From: Alphaproteobacteria bacterium
GTDB lineage: Bacteria; Pseudomonadota; Alphaproteobacteria; Micavibrionales; Micavibrionaceae
Direction of reading: 5' to 3'
DNA length: 9,074 nt
Assembly: GCA_030427765.1 (NCBI GenBank)
Contig: JAUICS010000034.1
Span: forward strand, 1 to 9,074
Translations under genes and position numbers: made by a program
Shown: positions 1 through 6,854 of the stretch, in pieces
How positions within the stretch are numbered: position 1 is the first letter of the stretch
How the letters are laid out: each line of letters opens with the position of its first letter
Notes under the pieces: model-generated
The model's database searches: none
Told to the model about the DNA's origin: nothing
The model's input: only the letters and a program-made list of their open reading frames with translations

Positions 1-14
1 AAATTTCGGAATAA
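1..14 (+). CDS. possible 3' end of an upstream gene (YebC-like tail)
   Basis: Reading frame 3 of the first bases gives Ile-Ser-Glu followed by a TAA stop at 12-14. YebC-family proteins often end near an 'NFEIS(D/E)' stretch, and yebC commonly sits directly upstream of ruvC in Proteobacteria, so these codons may be the end of yebC. Only three complete codons are visible, so this rests mainly on gene order and is weak. Confidence 0.22.
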
Positions 15-21
15 CCCACCA

Positions 22-40
22 GGGTACGACCCGAGTACCC
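22..40. repeat. inverted repeat / small hairpin upstream of ruvC
   Basis: GGGTAC (22-27) is followed after 7 nt by its exact complement GTACCC (35-40). The 6-bp stem is GC-rich but no T-run follows, so it is not a convincing intrinsic terminator. It lies between the possible end of an upstream gene (14) and the ruvC start (65). It could be an RNA hairpin or an operator half-site pair; function is not shown. Confidence 0.45.
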
Positions 41-64
41 GACAAATTAGTATTGGAAAACCGT

Positions 65-565
65 ATGCGTTTAATCGGAATTGACCCTGGTCTGCAAAAA
101 ACAGGTTGGGGCGTTATTGAGGCAGAAGGATCGGCATTACGGTTCATTGCATGCGGCTTTATTAAAACCAATCCTGCCGATGATATTGCCCTACGCCTTA
201 ACACAATTGATACTGAAATCACAAAAACGGTGACATCATTTGAACCTGATACGGGTGCAATTGAAGAAATCTACGTTAATTGTAATCCACCATCCGCCCT
301 AAAACTCGGCATGGCACGTGGCGTTGCCATGAATGCTGCATCACGCTGCGGAATATCTGTTCATGAATATGCCGCCCGTTTGGTGAAGAAGGCCATTGCA
401 GGAACAGGACGGGCCGATAAAGGGCAAGTGGCCATGATGGTGAGATGCCTATTACCGCAGGCGAAGTTTCAGTCATCTGATGAGGCCGATGCGCTTGCCA
501 TCGCTATATGTCACGCCCATAATTTTAAAACACGCAACACCATTCAAAAACAACTCGCTGGATAA
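65..565 (+). CDS. ruvC: crossover junction endodeoxyribonuclease RuvC
   Basis: RuvC is the dimeric, Mg2+-dependent nuclease that cuts Holliday junctions symmetrically after RuvAB branch migration, in the cytoplasm. The 166-residue product is close to the E. coli length (173). It has the RNase H-like fold markers: strand 1 'LIGIDPG' with catalytic Asp7, 'AIEEIYVN' with catalytic Glu67, then 'SALKLGMARGVAM', and the C-terminal 'DEADALAIAICHAH' giving Asp139 and Asp142. The acidic tetrad is therefore complete. I chose ATG at 65 because the family begins right at 'MRLIGIDPG' and a GGAA lies about 6 nt upstream. A TTG at 53 in the same frame would add four residues, and the frame stays open to the window start, but nothing supports that extension. 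ruvA begins 3 nt after the stop. Confidence 0.96.
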   Translation: MRLIGIDPGLQKTGWGVIEAEGSALRFIACGFIKTNPADDIALRLNTIDTEITKTVTSFEPDTGAIEEIYVNCNPPSALKLGMARGVAMNAASRCGISVHEYAARLVKKAIAGTGRADKGQVAMMVRCLLPQAKFQSSDEADALAIAICHAHNFKTRNTIQKQLAG

Positions 566-568
566 GAC

Positions 569-1225
569 ATGTATGCAAAATTAAAAGGCACAATCGATAC
601 CATAGATGAAACCAGTCTCGTGCTGGATGTAAACGGACTCGGTTTTCTGGTGAATTGCAATTCTCGAACACTGACCAAAATCGGCATGCCCGGCGATTAT
701 GTTGATCTGAATGTGGAAACGCAGGTGCGTGAAGACGCCATAACGCTTTACGGTTTTTCAGATATAAACGAAAAACGCTGGTTTCAAATACTGATTAATG
801 TACAGGGCGTGGGCGCAAAGGCGGCGCTCGCCATTCTGAATGTTATGACACCTGATCAGATTATGCTGGCGATCGCGTCGGAGGATAAGGCGTCAATTAC
901 GCGCGCAGATGGTGTAGGACCTAAATTGGCATCACGTATTATTACGGAATTGAAAGACAAGGCCGGTAAAATGCAGACAATAAACATTTCATCCGGTAAC
1001 ACAGGCGCAGGCAAGCAACAAGACGCACAATCACAGGTCAAAACAACGGCCAATGACAGTGTTGTAAATGATGCCGTGTCCGCGCTTATCAATCTAGGAT
1101 ATAGCCGTAGTGACGCGTATCAGGCTATTCATAATGTTTTAAAAACCGCGAAGGCAAATGATGATAGCATCGACCCGCCGCTGGAACGGATCATACGTGA
1201 CGCATTGAAGGAGCTTAGCGCATGA
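569..1225 (+). CDS. ruvA: Holliday junction branch migration protein RuvA
   Basis: RuvA binds the four-way junction as a tetramer and loads the RuvB motor. The 218-residue product has the full three-domain plan: an N-terminal OB-fold (about 1-63) ending 'LYGF', with acidic-pin residues Glu55 and Asp56 in '[11 protein letters not shown]'; two helix-hairpin-helix motifs, '[13 protein letters not shown]' near 78-90 and '[12 protein letters not shown]' near 113-124; a flexible Gly/Gln/Ser-rich linker around 133-163; and a C-terminal RuvB-binding domain ('[19 protein letters not shown]'). The start is preceded by GGATAAG at the end of ruvC. The last codons overlap the ruvB start by 4 nt (ATGA), which suggests translational coupling. 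Intact and ordinary for the family. Confidence 0.96.
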   Translation: MYAKLKGTIDTIDETSLVLDVNGLGFLVNCNSRTLTKIGMPGDYVDLNVETQVREDAITLYGFSDINEKRWFQILINVQGVGAKAALAILNVMTPDQIMLAIASEDKASITRADGVGPKLASRIITELKDKAGKMQTINISSGNTGAGKQQDAQSQVKTTANDSVVNDAVSALINLGYSRSDAYQAIHNVLKTAKANDDSIDPPLERIIRDALKELSA

Positions 1226-2253
1226 ACACCGTTTTACAAAAAGAAGCCCTTGACGGAGAAGAAGGGCAGGAAACAAGCCTGCGCCCGTTAAAAATTACGG
1301 AATTTATTGGTCAGGCATCATTACGCGAAAATCTGAATGTGTTTGTTGGTGCCGCAAAGCATAGGGGGGAGGCGTTAGACCACGTCATTTTTCATGGCCC
1401 ACCCGGCCTTGGGAAAACAACACTGGCGCAAATTGTCGCAAAGGAACTGGGTGTTGGATACCGTGCAACATCTGGGCCGGTGATTGCGAAATCTGGTGAC
1501 TTGGCGGCCATACTCACCAACCTCGAAGAACACGATGTTTTGTTTATTGACGAGATTCATCGTCTTAATCCTGCCGTTGAGGAAATTCTCTATCCGGCTA
1601 TGGAGGATTTTAAACTCGATATTATGATCGGGGAGGGACCAAATGCACGTTCGGTTCAAATTGAACTTCCGCCATTTACATTGGTTGGTGCAACAACGCG
1701 TATTGGCCTTTTGACTAACCCTTTACGTGATCGCTTTGGAATACAGCTTCGTATGGACTTTTACACGGTTGAGGAATTAAGTCTTATCGTAAAACGCACC
1801 GCCGGTATTCTGGATATGAACCTTGATGATGGCGGCGCACATGAAATTGCCAAACGATCCCGTGGCACACCGCGTATTGCAGGACGTTTAACCCGTCGTG
1901 TGCGTGACTTTTCACATGCATATGGAGAAACCTATGTCGATGCGGCGGTTGTTGATCAGGCACTAAAACAAATGGACGTAGACGGCTTGGGACTGGATAC
2001 AATGGACCGGCGTTATATGACATGTATTGCCGAGAGTTACCGTGGCGGTCCGGTTGGTGTAGACACAATCGCGGCGGCACTATCCGAACAACGCGATATG
2101 CTTGAAGACGTCATTGAACCGTTTTTGATCCAGCAGGGCCTTATCGAACGGACGCCACGCGGCCGTAAATTATCACCCAAGGGATTTGAATATCTGGGAT
2201 TACCTGTGATTAGTGACAAGGATAATGGCGACTCCCAGATTGATTTGCTGTAA
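1222..2253 (+). CDS. ruvB: Holliday junction branch migration DNA helicase RuvB
   Basis: RuvB is the hexameric AAA+ ATPase that pumps DNA through the RuvA-junction complex. The 343-residue protein shows Walker A 'GPPGLGKT' (59-66), Walker B '[11 protein letters not shown]' with Asp110-Glu111, the sensor/arginine-finger segment '[18 protein letters not shown]', sensor 2 around '[17 protein letters not shown]', and a C-terminal winged-helix DNA-binding domain ending '[19 protein letters not shown]'. A strong ribosome-binding site AAGGAG at 1208-1213 lies inside ruvA, 8 nt before the ATG, which fixes this start. The length is typical and all key motifs are present. It is the last gene of the ruv set; a 44-nt gap follows. 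Confidence 0.97.
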   Translation: MNTVLQKEALDGEEGQETSLRPLKITEFIGQASLRENLNVFVGAAKHRGEALDHVIFHGPPGLGKTTLAQIVAKELGVGYRATSGPVIAKSGDLAAILTNLEEHDVLFIDEIHRLNPAVEEILYPAMEDFKLDIMIGEGPNARSVQIELPPFTLVGATTRIGLLTNPLRDRFGIQLRMDFYTVEELSLIVKRTAGILDMNLDDGGAHEIAKRSRGTPRIAGRLTRRVRDFSHAYGETYVDAAVVDQALKQMDVDGLGLDTMDRRYMTCIAESYRGGPVGVDTIAAALSEQRDMLEDVIEPFLIQQGLIERTPRGRKLSPKGFEYLGLPVISDKDNGDSQIDLL

Positions 2254-2267
2254 AAAAGAATTACATT
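2240..2267 (+). promoter_or_regulatory. weak sigma70-like promoter candidate for ybgC-tol
   Basis: TTGATT (2240-2245) is followed after 16 nt by TACATT (2262-2267); each matches 4 of 6 consensus bases. The -35 part overlaps the last codons of ruvB. A start near 2273 would fit a separate transcript for ybgC-tolQRAB. The match is weak and was found by eye, so transcription may simply run through from the ruv genes. Confidence 0.25.
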
Positions 2268-2270
2268 CTT
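2256..2270. repeat. interrupted palindrome AAGAAT-N3-ATTCTT
   Basis: AAGAAT (2256-2261) and its exact complement ATTCTT (2265-2270) flank TAC just after the ruvB stop. It overlaps the proposed -10 hexamer. The stem is AT-rich, so a protein-binding site is as likely as an RNA hairpin; it lacks the features of a terminator. Confidence 0.45.
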
Positions 2271-2275
2271 CAGCA

Positions 2276-2288
2276 ACGTAAATTACGT
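2276..2288. repeat. interrupted palindrome ACGTAA-A-TTACGT
   Basis: ACGTAA (2276-2281) and TTACGT (2283-2288) form a 13-bp perfect palindrome around a single central A, ending 9 nt before the ybgC ATG. Together with the neighbouring palindrome it fills most of the ruvB-ybgC gap. The compact symmetry resembles a dimeric regulator's operator, though no regulator can be named. Confidence 0.45.
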
Positions 2289-2297
2289 AGATTCAAA

Positions 2298-2717
2298 ATG
2301 TTTGAAAACGCGCATAAACTTCCCGTTAGGATTTACTATGAGGATACGGATGCTGGCGGCATTGTGTATCACGCAAGCTACATTCGTTTTGCCGAGCGCG
2401 CACGGTCGGAAATGATCCGTTCAATGGGATTTCAATGCAGCGATTTGCATATTAATCCCGGCGTATTGTTTGTAGTGCGGCATCTTGAGGCAAGCTACGA
2501 AAAAACGGCGAAGCTTGATGAACTTCTTTCAGTGAATACCGAGGTTCTTACGCTAAAAAACACAAGCTTTATACTTCGTCAAACAATCACTCGTGGCGAC
2601 GATGTAATTTGCGTGTTAAATGTAACTCTTGTGACAATTAACGAGAATGGTAAGCCGGTACGTACACCGGATGGACTACGCCAGAAATTTGAAGGTTTTC
2701 TTATCAATACTGAATAA
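2298..2717 (+). CDS. ybgC: YbgC acyl-CoA thioesterase (Tol-Pal associated)
   Basis: This is a hotdog-fold thioesterase of the 4-hydroxybenzoyl-CoA/YbgC type, which hydrolyses acyl-CoA or acyl-ACP thioesters at the inner face of the membrane. In E. coli it has been linked to phospholipid synthesis enzymes. The 139-residue product carries the diagnostic N-terminal signature 'YYEDTDAGGIVYHASY', with catalytic Asp18, followed by the 'FAERARSEMIRSMG' helix; a β-sheet half completes the single domain. Length is normal. The start is preceded by AT-rich sequence with no clear Shine-Dalgarno. The stop overlaps the ribosome-binding site of tolQ 9 nt downstream. Position directly before tolQ is the standard arrangement of the tol-pal cluster. 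Confidence 0.94.
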   Translation: MFENAHKLPVRIYYEDTDAGGIVYHASYIRFAERARSEMIRSMGFQCSDLHINPGVLFVVRHLEASYEKTAKLDELLSVNTEVLTLKNTSFILRQTITRGDDVICVLNVTLVTINENGKPVRTPDGLRQKFEGFLINTE

Positions 2718-2726
2718 AGGATTATC

Positions 2727-3572
2727 ATGACCAGTATTACAGACATCAATATCGATAACATCTCCCAAATGGACCCATCAATGGCCGCGACGCATACAGA
2801 GCTTAGTATTTGGTCAATGTTCTGGGGCGCGGATATAATTGTTAAGGCCGTTATGCTTATTCTAATCATGTTATCAATATGGACATGGGCCATTATTATT
2901 GAAAAACGTAACACTCTGAAACGACTGACAAAACGTGCGAAGAACTTTGAAGAATCCTTTTGGTCTGGTGAGCCACTAGATAAGCTCCATGATCGCGTAA
3001 AGAAAAGCGAGAACGACCCTATGCTGTCTGTTTTTTCAGCCGGTATGGATGAATGGAATTCAGGTCAGAAAACCGGACTTGCACAAAATGACTCGTTGCA
3101 GGCAGGCTTGCGTCAACGCATTGAACGTACAATGGCCGTAACAATCAACCGCGAAATGAGCCTTATGGAACGCGGAATGACATTTATGGCGACTGTTGGC
3201 TCCGTGTCGCCATTTATCGGCCTATTTGGAACCGTATGGGGGATTATGAACAGCTTCGCCGCCATTGCATCGGCACAGAATACAAATTTAACCGTGGTCG
3301 CGCCCGGTATTGCAGAAGCACTGTTTGCAACGGCATTGGGTCTTGTGGCGGCGATACCGGCCGTTGTGGCCTATAATAAATATTCAAATGACCTTGCACG
3401 CTATGCTGATCGACTTGAGGGGCTAAGTGTTGATCTACTCGGTATCCTCTCACGTTATGTTGAGCAGCAGCGTCAAGGCGCACAGCAACAAAATACGCAT
3501 CCTCAACAGCCCGGTCATGCATCGCCGCAACATCCGGCGGCGCATCCGTCTGCGGCGTCAAGACAACGTTAG
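2727..3572 (+). CDS. tolQ: Tol-Pal system proton channel protein TolQ
   Basis: TolQ forms the multimeric inner-membrane channel that, with TolR, converts proton motive force into movement of TolA during outer-membrane constriction at division. This is a MotA/TolQ/ExbB family protein of 281 residues with three predicted membrane segments: about 36-58, 151-175 (including 'VGSVSPFIGLFGTVWGIM') and 198-216 ('ALFATALGLVAAIPAVVAY'). A large cytoplasmic loop separates the first two. AAAGGA at 2716-2721 fixes the ATG. It is longer than E. coli TolQ (230). Part of the excess is a low-complexity C-terminal tail, residues 251-281 (3477-3569), rich in Gln, Pro, His and Ala, which falls after the conserved core and should lie in the cytoplasm. 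tolR follows after 14 nt. Confidence 0.95.
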   Translation: MTSITDINIDNISQMDPSMAATHTELSIWSMFWGADIIVKAVMLILIMLSIWTWAIIIEKRNTLKRLTKRAKNFEESFWSGEPLDKLHDRVKKSENDPMLSVFSAGMDEWNSGQKTGLAQNDSLQAGLRQRIERTMAVTINREMSLMERGMTFMATVGSVSPFIGLFGTVWGIMNSFAAIASAQNTNLTVVAPGIAEALFATALGLVAAIPAVVAYNKYSNDLARYADRLEGLSVDLLGILSRYVEQQRQGAQQQNTHPQQPGHASPQHPAAHPSAASRQR

Positions 3573-3586
3573 GCGGGAGATAACCT

Positions 3587-4036
3587 ATGGGTATGCAGGT
3601 TCAATCACGCTCGTATTCGCAGTTGGGACAAAAACGCCAGCGTAGTTACCGTCCAATGGCGGAAATTAATGTAACGCCATTTGTTGATGTCATGCTTGTC
3701 TTGTTAATTGTTTTTATGGTGACGGCGCCACTTCTGACAAGCGGTGTTTCTGTTGATCTTCCTCAATCAGATGCAAAAACGATTAATGAGCCGGATACAG
3801 ACCCAATCTCAATAACGGTTGATCAATCCGGAAAACTTTACATTGGTGAGCGTGAAATTGAACGTAAACGCCTTATCCCGTTATTGCAAAGTCTGACGAG
3901 TATAAATGCGGATAGACGTATCTTTGTACGTGGAGACAGCAGCTTATCATACGGAATGGTTATGGATGTTATTGGCGCGATTAACAGCGCAGGCTTTACA
4001 AAAGTTGCCCTTATTTCTGAACCAAAATCTAACTGA
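3587..4036 (+). CDS. tolR: Tol-Pal system protein TolR
   Basis: TolR is the ExbD/TolR-family partner of TolQ: a short cytoplasmic N-terminus, one membrane helix bearing the proton-path aspartate, and a periplasmic domain that can bind peptidoglycan. The 149-residue product has 'MAEINVTPFVDVMLVLLIVF', with the conserved Asp34 at the start of the helix, then 'APLLTSGVSVDLPQ' and the periplasmic αβ domain ('ISITVDQSGKLYIGE', 'RIFVRGDSSLSYGMVMDVI'). GGGAGA at 3575-3580 is 6 nt before the ATG; a second in-frame ATG lies at 3593. Length and motifs are normal. It sits between tolQ and tolA, as expected for the motor. Confidence 0.95.
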   Translation: MGMQVQSRSYSQLGQKRQRSYRPMAEINVTPFVDVMLVLLIVFMVTAPLLTSGVSVDLPQSDAKTINEPDTDPISITVDQSGKLYIGEREIERKRLIPLLQSLTSINADRRIFVRGDSSLSYGMVMDVIGAINSAGFTKVALISEPKSN

Positions 4037-4050
4037 TACGTTTAACTATA

Positions 4051-5004
4051 ATGAACGTGATACGGCCAAGCACATATAAGGTTTCCAGCAGCGTTTCAGC
4101 GGCACATAAACGGTCGATTGTTGAAACGGACATGTCACGTCCGGTCATAATGTCGATGTCGTTTCATGTGCTTATTGTCTTGGTTGGTTTTCTCGGTAAG
4201 CCTTACCTTCTTCCCGATCCGGTTGTTTACGATAAGCCGATTACTGTTGAAATACTGGATATGGATGAATTAACGCAGACGGATCGTCAATCCATGACAG
4301 CACCAAAACCGGATACAAAAACCAAGTCTATGACTCCGCCTAAGCCGGCGTTTTCTAAACCGGAAAAAATAAAGACAATTAAGGAAACACCAATTGTTCC
4401 GCCGATAAAGGATTTAAAAAAGCCCAAACCGCCAGCATTGACGGATGAGGTTGCGGAAATAAAGGAACCAATTGATATGGATCCGATCCCGTCAATGGAA
4501 ACCAAGCCGGAGGAAGATAAAGACGAAACAAAAGAAGAAGAAAAAAAGGACAAGACCGAGCAGCTAGATAATATTCTTGTTCAGCTTCTGGAAGAAAATG
4601 CGGACGCTCCATCATCCTCGGAGGACCCGGATGCCGAAATAACGGATGAGGCACAGCCGCAACCATCTCCCGACATCCAGCGTATTACGAATGCATTGAC
4701 GATCAGTGAGCAAGACGCACTACGGCAGCAAATCAGTCAATGCTGGAACGTTATGGCAGGCGCAAAAAATGCAGAAGAATTGGTCGTTTATCTCAAGCTT
4801 AAAATGAACCCGGATAGGACCGTTCGGGATGCGGCTATTACCGATCAAAGCAGATATAACCGTGATAGTTTTTTCCGGGCGGCGGCAGATAGTGCGCTGC
4901 GTGCCATAAGAAATCCAAAATGTATCCCTTTACGTTTGCCGCCAGACAAATATGATCAATGGAGCACAATAACGGTTCGTTTCGATCCAAAAGACATGTT
5001 TTAA
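4051..5004 (+). CDS. tolA: cell envelope protein TolA (TolA/TonB C-terminal domain)
   Basis: TolA is the periplasm-spanning arm that links the TolQR motor to TolB and Pal. The 317-residue protein has one N-terminal membrane anchor (about 28-49, '[18 protein letters not shown]'). A long Pro/Lys- then Glu/Lys-rich central region follows (about 75-190), with low complexity such as '[17 protein letters not shown]'. The C-terminal TolA/TonB-like domain runs from about 213 and has paired cysteines Cys231 ('ISQCWNV') and Cys291 ('[10 protein letters not shown]'), as usual for this domain. No Shine-Dalgarno precedes ATG 4051. An in-frame ATG at 4132 would still leave the membrane segment intact, so the start is uncertain by 27 residues. 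The central part is Pro/acid-rich rather than the long Ala/Lys helix of E. coli TolA, a pattern I would expect in alphaproteobacteria. Confidence 0.9.
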   Translation: MNVIRPSTYKVSSSVSAAHKRSIVETDMSRPVIMSMSFHVLIVLVGFLGKPYLLPDPVVYDKPITVEILDMDELTQTDRQSMTAPKPDTKTKSMTPPKPAFSKPEKIKTIKETPIVPPIKDLKKPKPPALTDEVAEIKEPIDMDPIPSMETKPEEDKDETKEEEKKDKTEQLDNILVQLLEENADAPSSSEDPDAEITDEAQPQPSPDIQRITNALTISEQDALRQQISQCWNVMAGAKNAEELVVYLKLKMNPDRTVRDAAITDQSRYNRDSFFRAAADSALRAIRNPKCIPLRLPPDKYDQWSTITVRFDPKDMF

Positions 5005-5021
5005 GAAAGAAGGAAATTATC

Positions 5022-6350
5022 ATGGCGTTTTCAAGAGTACTGCAAATATTCCTTTTCATTATGTATGTGCAAGTAAGTACGGCACATGCCGAATTATTTA
5101 TCGATATTAATAAGGGCCAAATTGACCCACTGCCAGTCGCCATTACGGACTTTGCGGGTGACAATAGTGCGAATTCCGATACCGGCCGTAAAGTCTCCGA
5201 TGTTATACGTAACAACCTGACCAATTCGGGACTATTCGCGCCAATATCCTCCAGCGCTTTCATTCAACCTGTCGATGATCTTATCAAGAACGGCCCGAAA
5301 TTCAGTGAATGGAAAACAATAAATGCCAATGCACTTGCAACCGGCGCGGTAACGTCAGAGGGAAATGGTTTGGTAAAAGTCGAGTTTCGTTTATGGGATG
5401 TATTTAGTGAGAAAGAAATTTCCGGCATGGTGTATTCAACCGAGCCTTCAAACTGGCGCCGTATTGCTCATTTGATTTCCGACGAAATTTACAAACGTAT
5501 TACTGGTGAGGACGGATATTTTGACACACGTATCGTGTATATTGCCGAAGACGGTGATAGGGGGCGGCGTATAAAACGCCTAGCCATCATGGATCAGGAC
5601 GGCGCAAATCACCAATATCTGACAAATGGTGAGTATTTGGTTTTGACACCGCGTTTCTCGCCAAATTCTCAGAAAATTACATATATGTCATATCGTAATG
5701 ACAAACCACGTGTCTATATCTACAACCTTGATACTGGACAGCAGGAGTTATTGGGGAATTTCCCGAATATGACATTCGCGCCGCGTTTCTCGCCAAATGG
5801 GGAGCGTGTAATCATGTCCTTATCACAGAACGGCAATAGTGATATTTACACGATGGATTTGCGCACACGTCAGGTTGTCCGTCTTACGGATCACTGGGGT
5901 ATTGATACCAGTCCATCCTACGCACCGGATGGCCAGCAAGTTGCCTTTGAATCTGACAGGGGTGGAACACAGCAATTATATGTTATGAACAGTGACGGCA
6001 GCAATCCGCAGCGTATAACATTCGGGCAGGGACGTTACGCAAACCCTGTATGGTCGCCGCGTGGAGATCTGATTGCCTTTACCCGAATTTATAAGGGGAA
6101 ATTTTATATTGGCGTTATTCGTCCGGATGGCACCGGAGAACGTTTAATAACCAGTGCGTACCATGTTGAGGGACCTAGCTGGGCCCCTAACGGACGTTAT
6201 CTGACGTATTTCAAAGAAACACCGGTTGGCCCCAATGGCTCACAACGACTGACTAAATTATTTGCGATTGATTTAACGGGATATAATGAACGTCGGTTGA
6301 ATACACCAAATGACGGTTCCGATCCGGCATGGTCACCCCTACATAATTAA
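5022..6350 (+). CDS. tolB: Tol-Pal system β-propeller protein TolB
   Basis: TolB is the periplasmic protein that shuttles between Pal and TolA and controls outer-membrane to peptidoglycan attachment. The 442-residue product starts with a Sec signal peptide (hydrophobic core '[11 protein letters not shown]', predicted cleavage after 'AHA' at residue 23). A TolB N-terminal domain follows ('[12 protein letters not shown]', '[17 protein letters not shown]'). The C-terminal six-bladed propeller carries blade motifs 'PRFSPN' (about 210 and 254), '[18 protein letters not shown]', '[14 protein letters not shown]', '[13 protein letters not shown]' and 'DPAWSP'. I chose ATG 5022 because AAGGA sits 7 nt upstream and it places the signal peptide at the N-terminus; the longer frame from 4959 overlaps tolA. 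No pal follows: 11 nt separate it from the end of convergent rppH. Confidence 0.95.
   Translation: MAFSRVLQIFLFIMYVQVSTAHAELFIDINKGQIDPLPVAITDFAGDNSANSDTGRKVSDVIRNNLTNSGLFAPISSSAFIQPVDDLIKNGPKFSEWKTINANALATGAVTSEGNGLVKVEFRLWDVFSEKEISGMVYSTEPSNWRRIAHLISDEIYKRITGEDGYFDTRIVYIAEDGDRGRRIKRLAIMDQDGANHQYLTNGEYLVLTPRFSPNSQKITYMSYRNDKPRVYIYNLDTGQQELLGNFPNMTFAPRFSPNGERVIMSLSQNGNSDIYTMDLRTRQVVRLTDHWGIDTSPSYAPDGQQVAFESDRGGTQQLYVMNSDGSNPQRITFGQGRYANPVWSPRGDLIAFTRIYKGKFYIGVIRPDGTGERLITSAYHVEGPSWAPNGRYLTYFKETPVGPNGSQRLTKLFAIDLTGYNERRLNTPNDGSDPAWSPLHN
5649..5798 (+). repeat. 18-bp exact direct repeat in two TolB propeller blades
   Basis: CCGCGTTTCTCGCCAAAT occurs at 5649-5666 and again at 5781-5798, 132 bp (44 codons) apart, one propeller blade. 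Both copies encode Pro-Arg-Phe-Ser-Pro-Asn in the same blade position. Identity at the DNA level, including third positions, suggests recent blade homogenisation or simply shared codon preference. The two copies bracket a stretch that slippage or recombination could remove in frame. Confidence 0.75.
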
Positions 6351-6361
6351 AACAGGAATTA

Positions 6362-6838
6362 TCAGGACCCGTATTCGGAAAATGCGGCGATAACTTGTCT
6401 ATATGTATCTTTTTTAAACGGTATCACAAGATCAATCAGTTCATCCATATGAACCCATTTCCAGTCGCGGAATTCAGGAATTTTGTCGGCTTTAATATCT
6501 ATGTCGTTGTCATTACCGATGAACGCCATGGCAATCCATGTCTGTTCCTGTCCCCGGTATCGGCCATTCCATAACCGCCCCAGCAAATGCGGCGGCAGAT
6601 CATAACGAAGTTTTGTGTCTGATATGCGCAAAATTTTGGCTTTGTCCGTTCCCACTTCTTCTTTCAATTCACGAAAGGCGGCTTTCTCGACATCTTCGCC
6701 CTTATCAATACCGCCTTGCGGCATTTGCCATGCACCTGGTGTATCAATACGCTCCCCCACGAAGACTTTACCGTCATTGTTAAAAAGACTTATACCAACA
6801 CACGAACGGTACGGAAGATTATCAATGTTTTTTGCCAT
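6362..6838 (-). CDS. rppH: RNA pyrophosphohydrolase RppH (Nudix hydrolase)
   Basis: RppH removes pyrophosphate from 5'-triphosphate (or diphosphate) mRNA ends, which exposes a monophosphate and triggers RNase E-dependent decay. The 158-residue protein opens with 'LPYRSCVGISLFN' and 'TPGAWQMPQGGID', typical of the RppH/NudH branch, and has a complete Nudix box at 42-64 (Gly42, Glu48, then 'RELKEEVG' with metal-binding Glu57, Glu60 and Glu61). It ends with the conserved 'FRDWKWV' strand and the 'IPFKKDTYRQVIAAF' helix. The length matches family members (about 160). There is only a weak purine run before the ATG. It lies 16 nt downstream of the deacetylase-like gene, probably in the same operon, and its 3' end abuts tolB. 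Confidence 0.94.
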   Translation of the reverse strand: MAKNIDNLPYRSCVGISLFNNDGKVFVGERIDTPGAWQMPQGGIDKGEDVEKAAFRELKEEVGTDKAKILRISDTKLRYDLPPHLLGRLWNGRYRGQEQTWIAMAFIGNDNDIDIKADKIPEFRDWKWVHMDELIDLVIPFKKDTYRQVIAAFSEYGS

Positions 6839-6854
6839 TATAATTCATGATTCT

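Noticed and set aside
2..64. In-frame N-terminal extension of RuvC to the window start, including a TTG start at 53
   Set aside because: RuvC proteins begin at the 'MRLIGIDPG' strand, ATG 65 has a GGAA at proper spacing, and the added residues match nothing known.
4500..4560. Purine-rich A/G run in tolA as a possible regulatory or repeat element
   Set aside because: It is fully explained as Lys/Glu codons of the TolA central region.
4959..5021. Longer TolB starting at 4959 inside tolA
   Set aside because: It would bury the signal peptide behind a charged stretch, whereas ATG 5022 has a good ribosome-binding site and puts the signal peptide at the N-terminus.
4838..5263. 141-residue minus-strand frame over the tolA/tolB junction
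   Set aside because: It lies antisense to two recognised genes and its translation shows no coherent domain.
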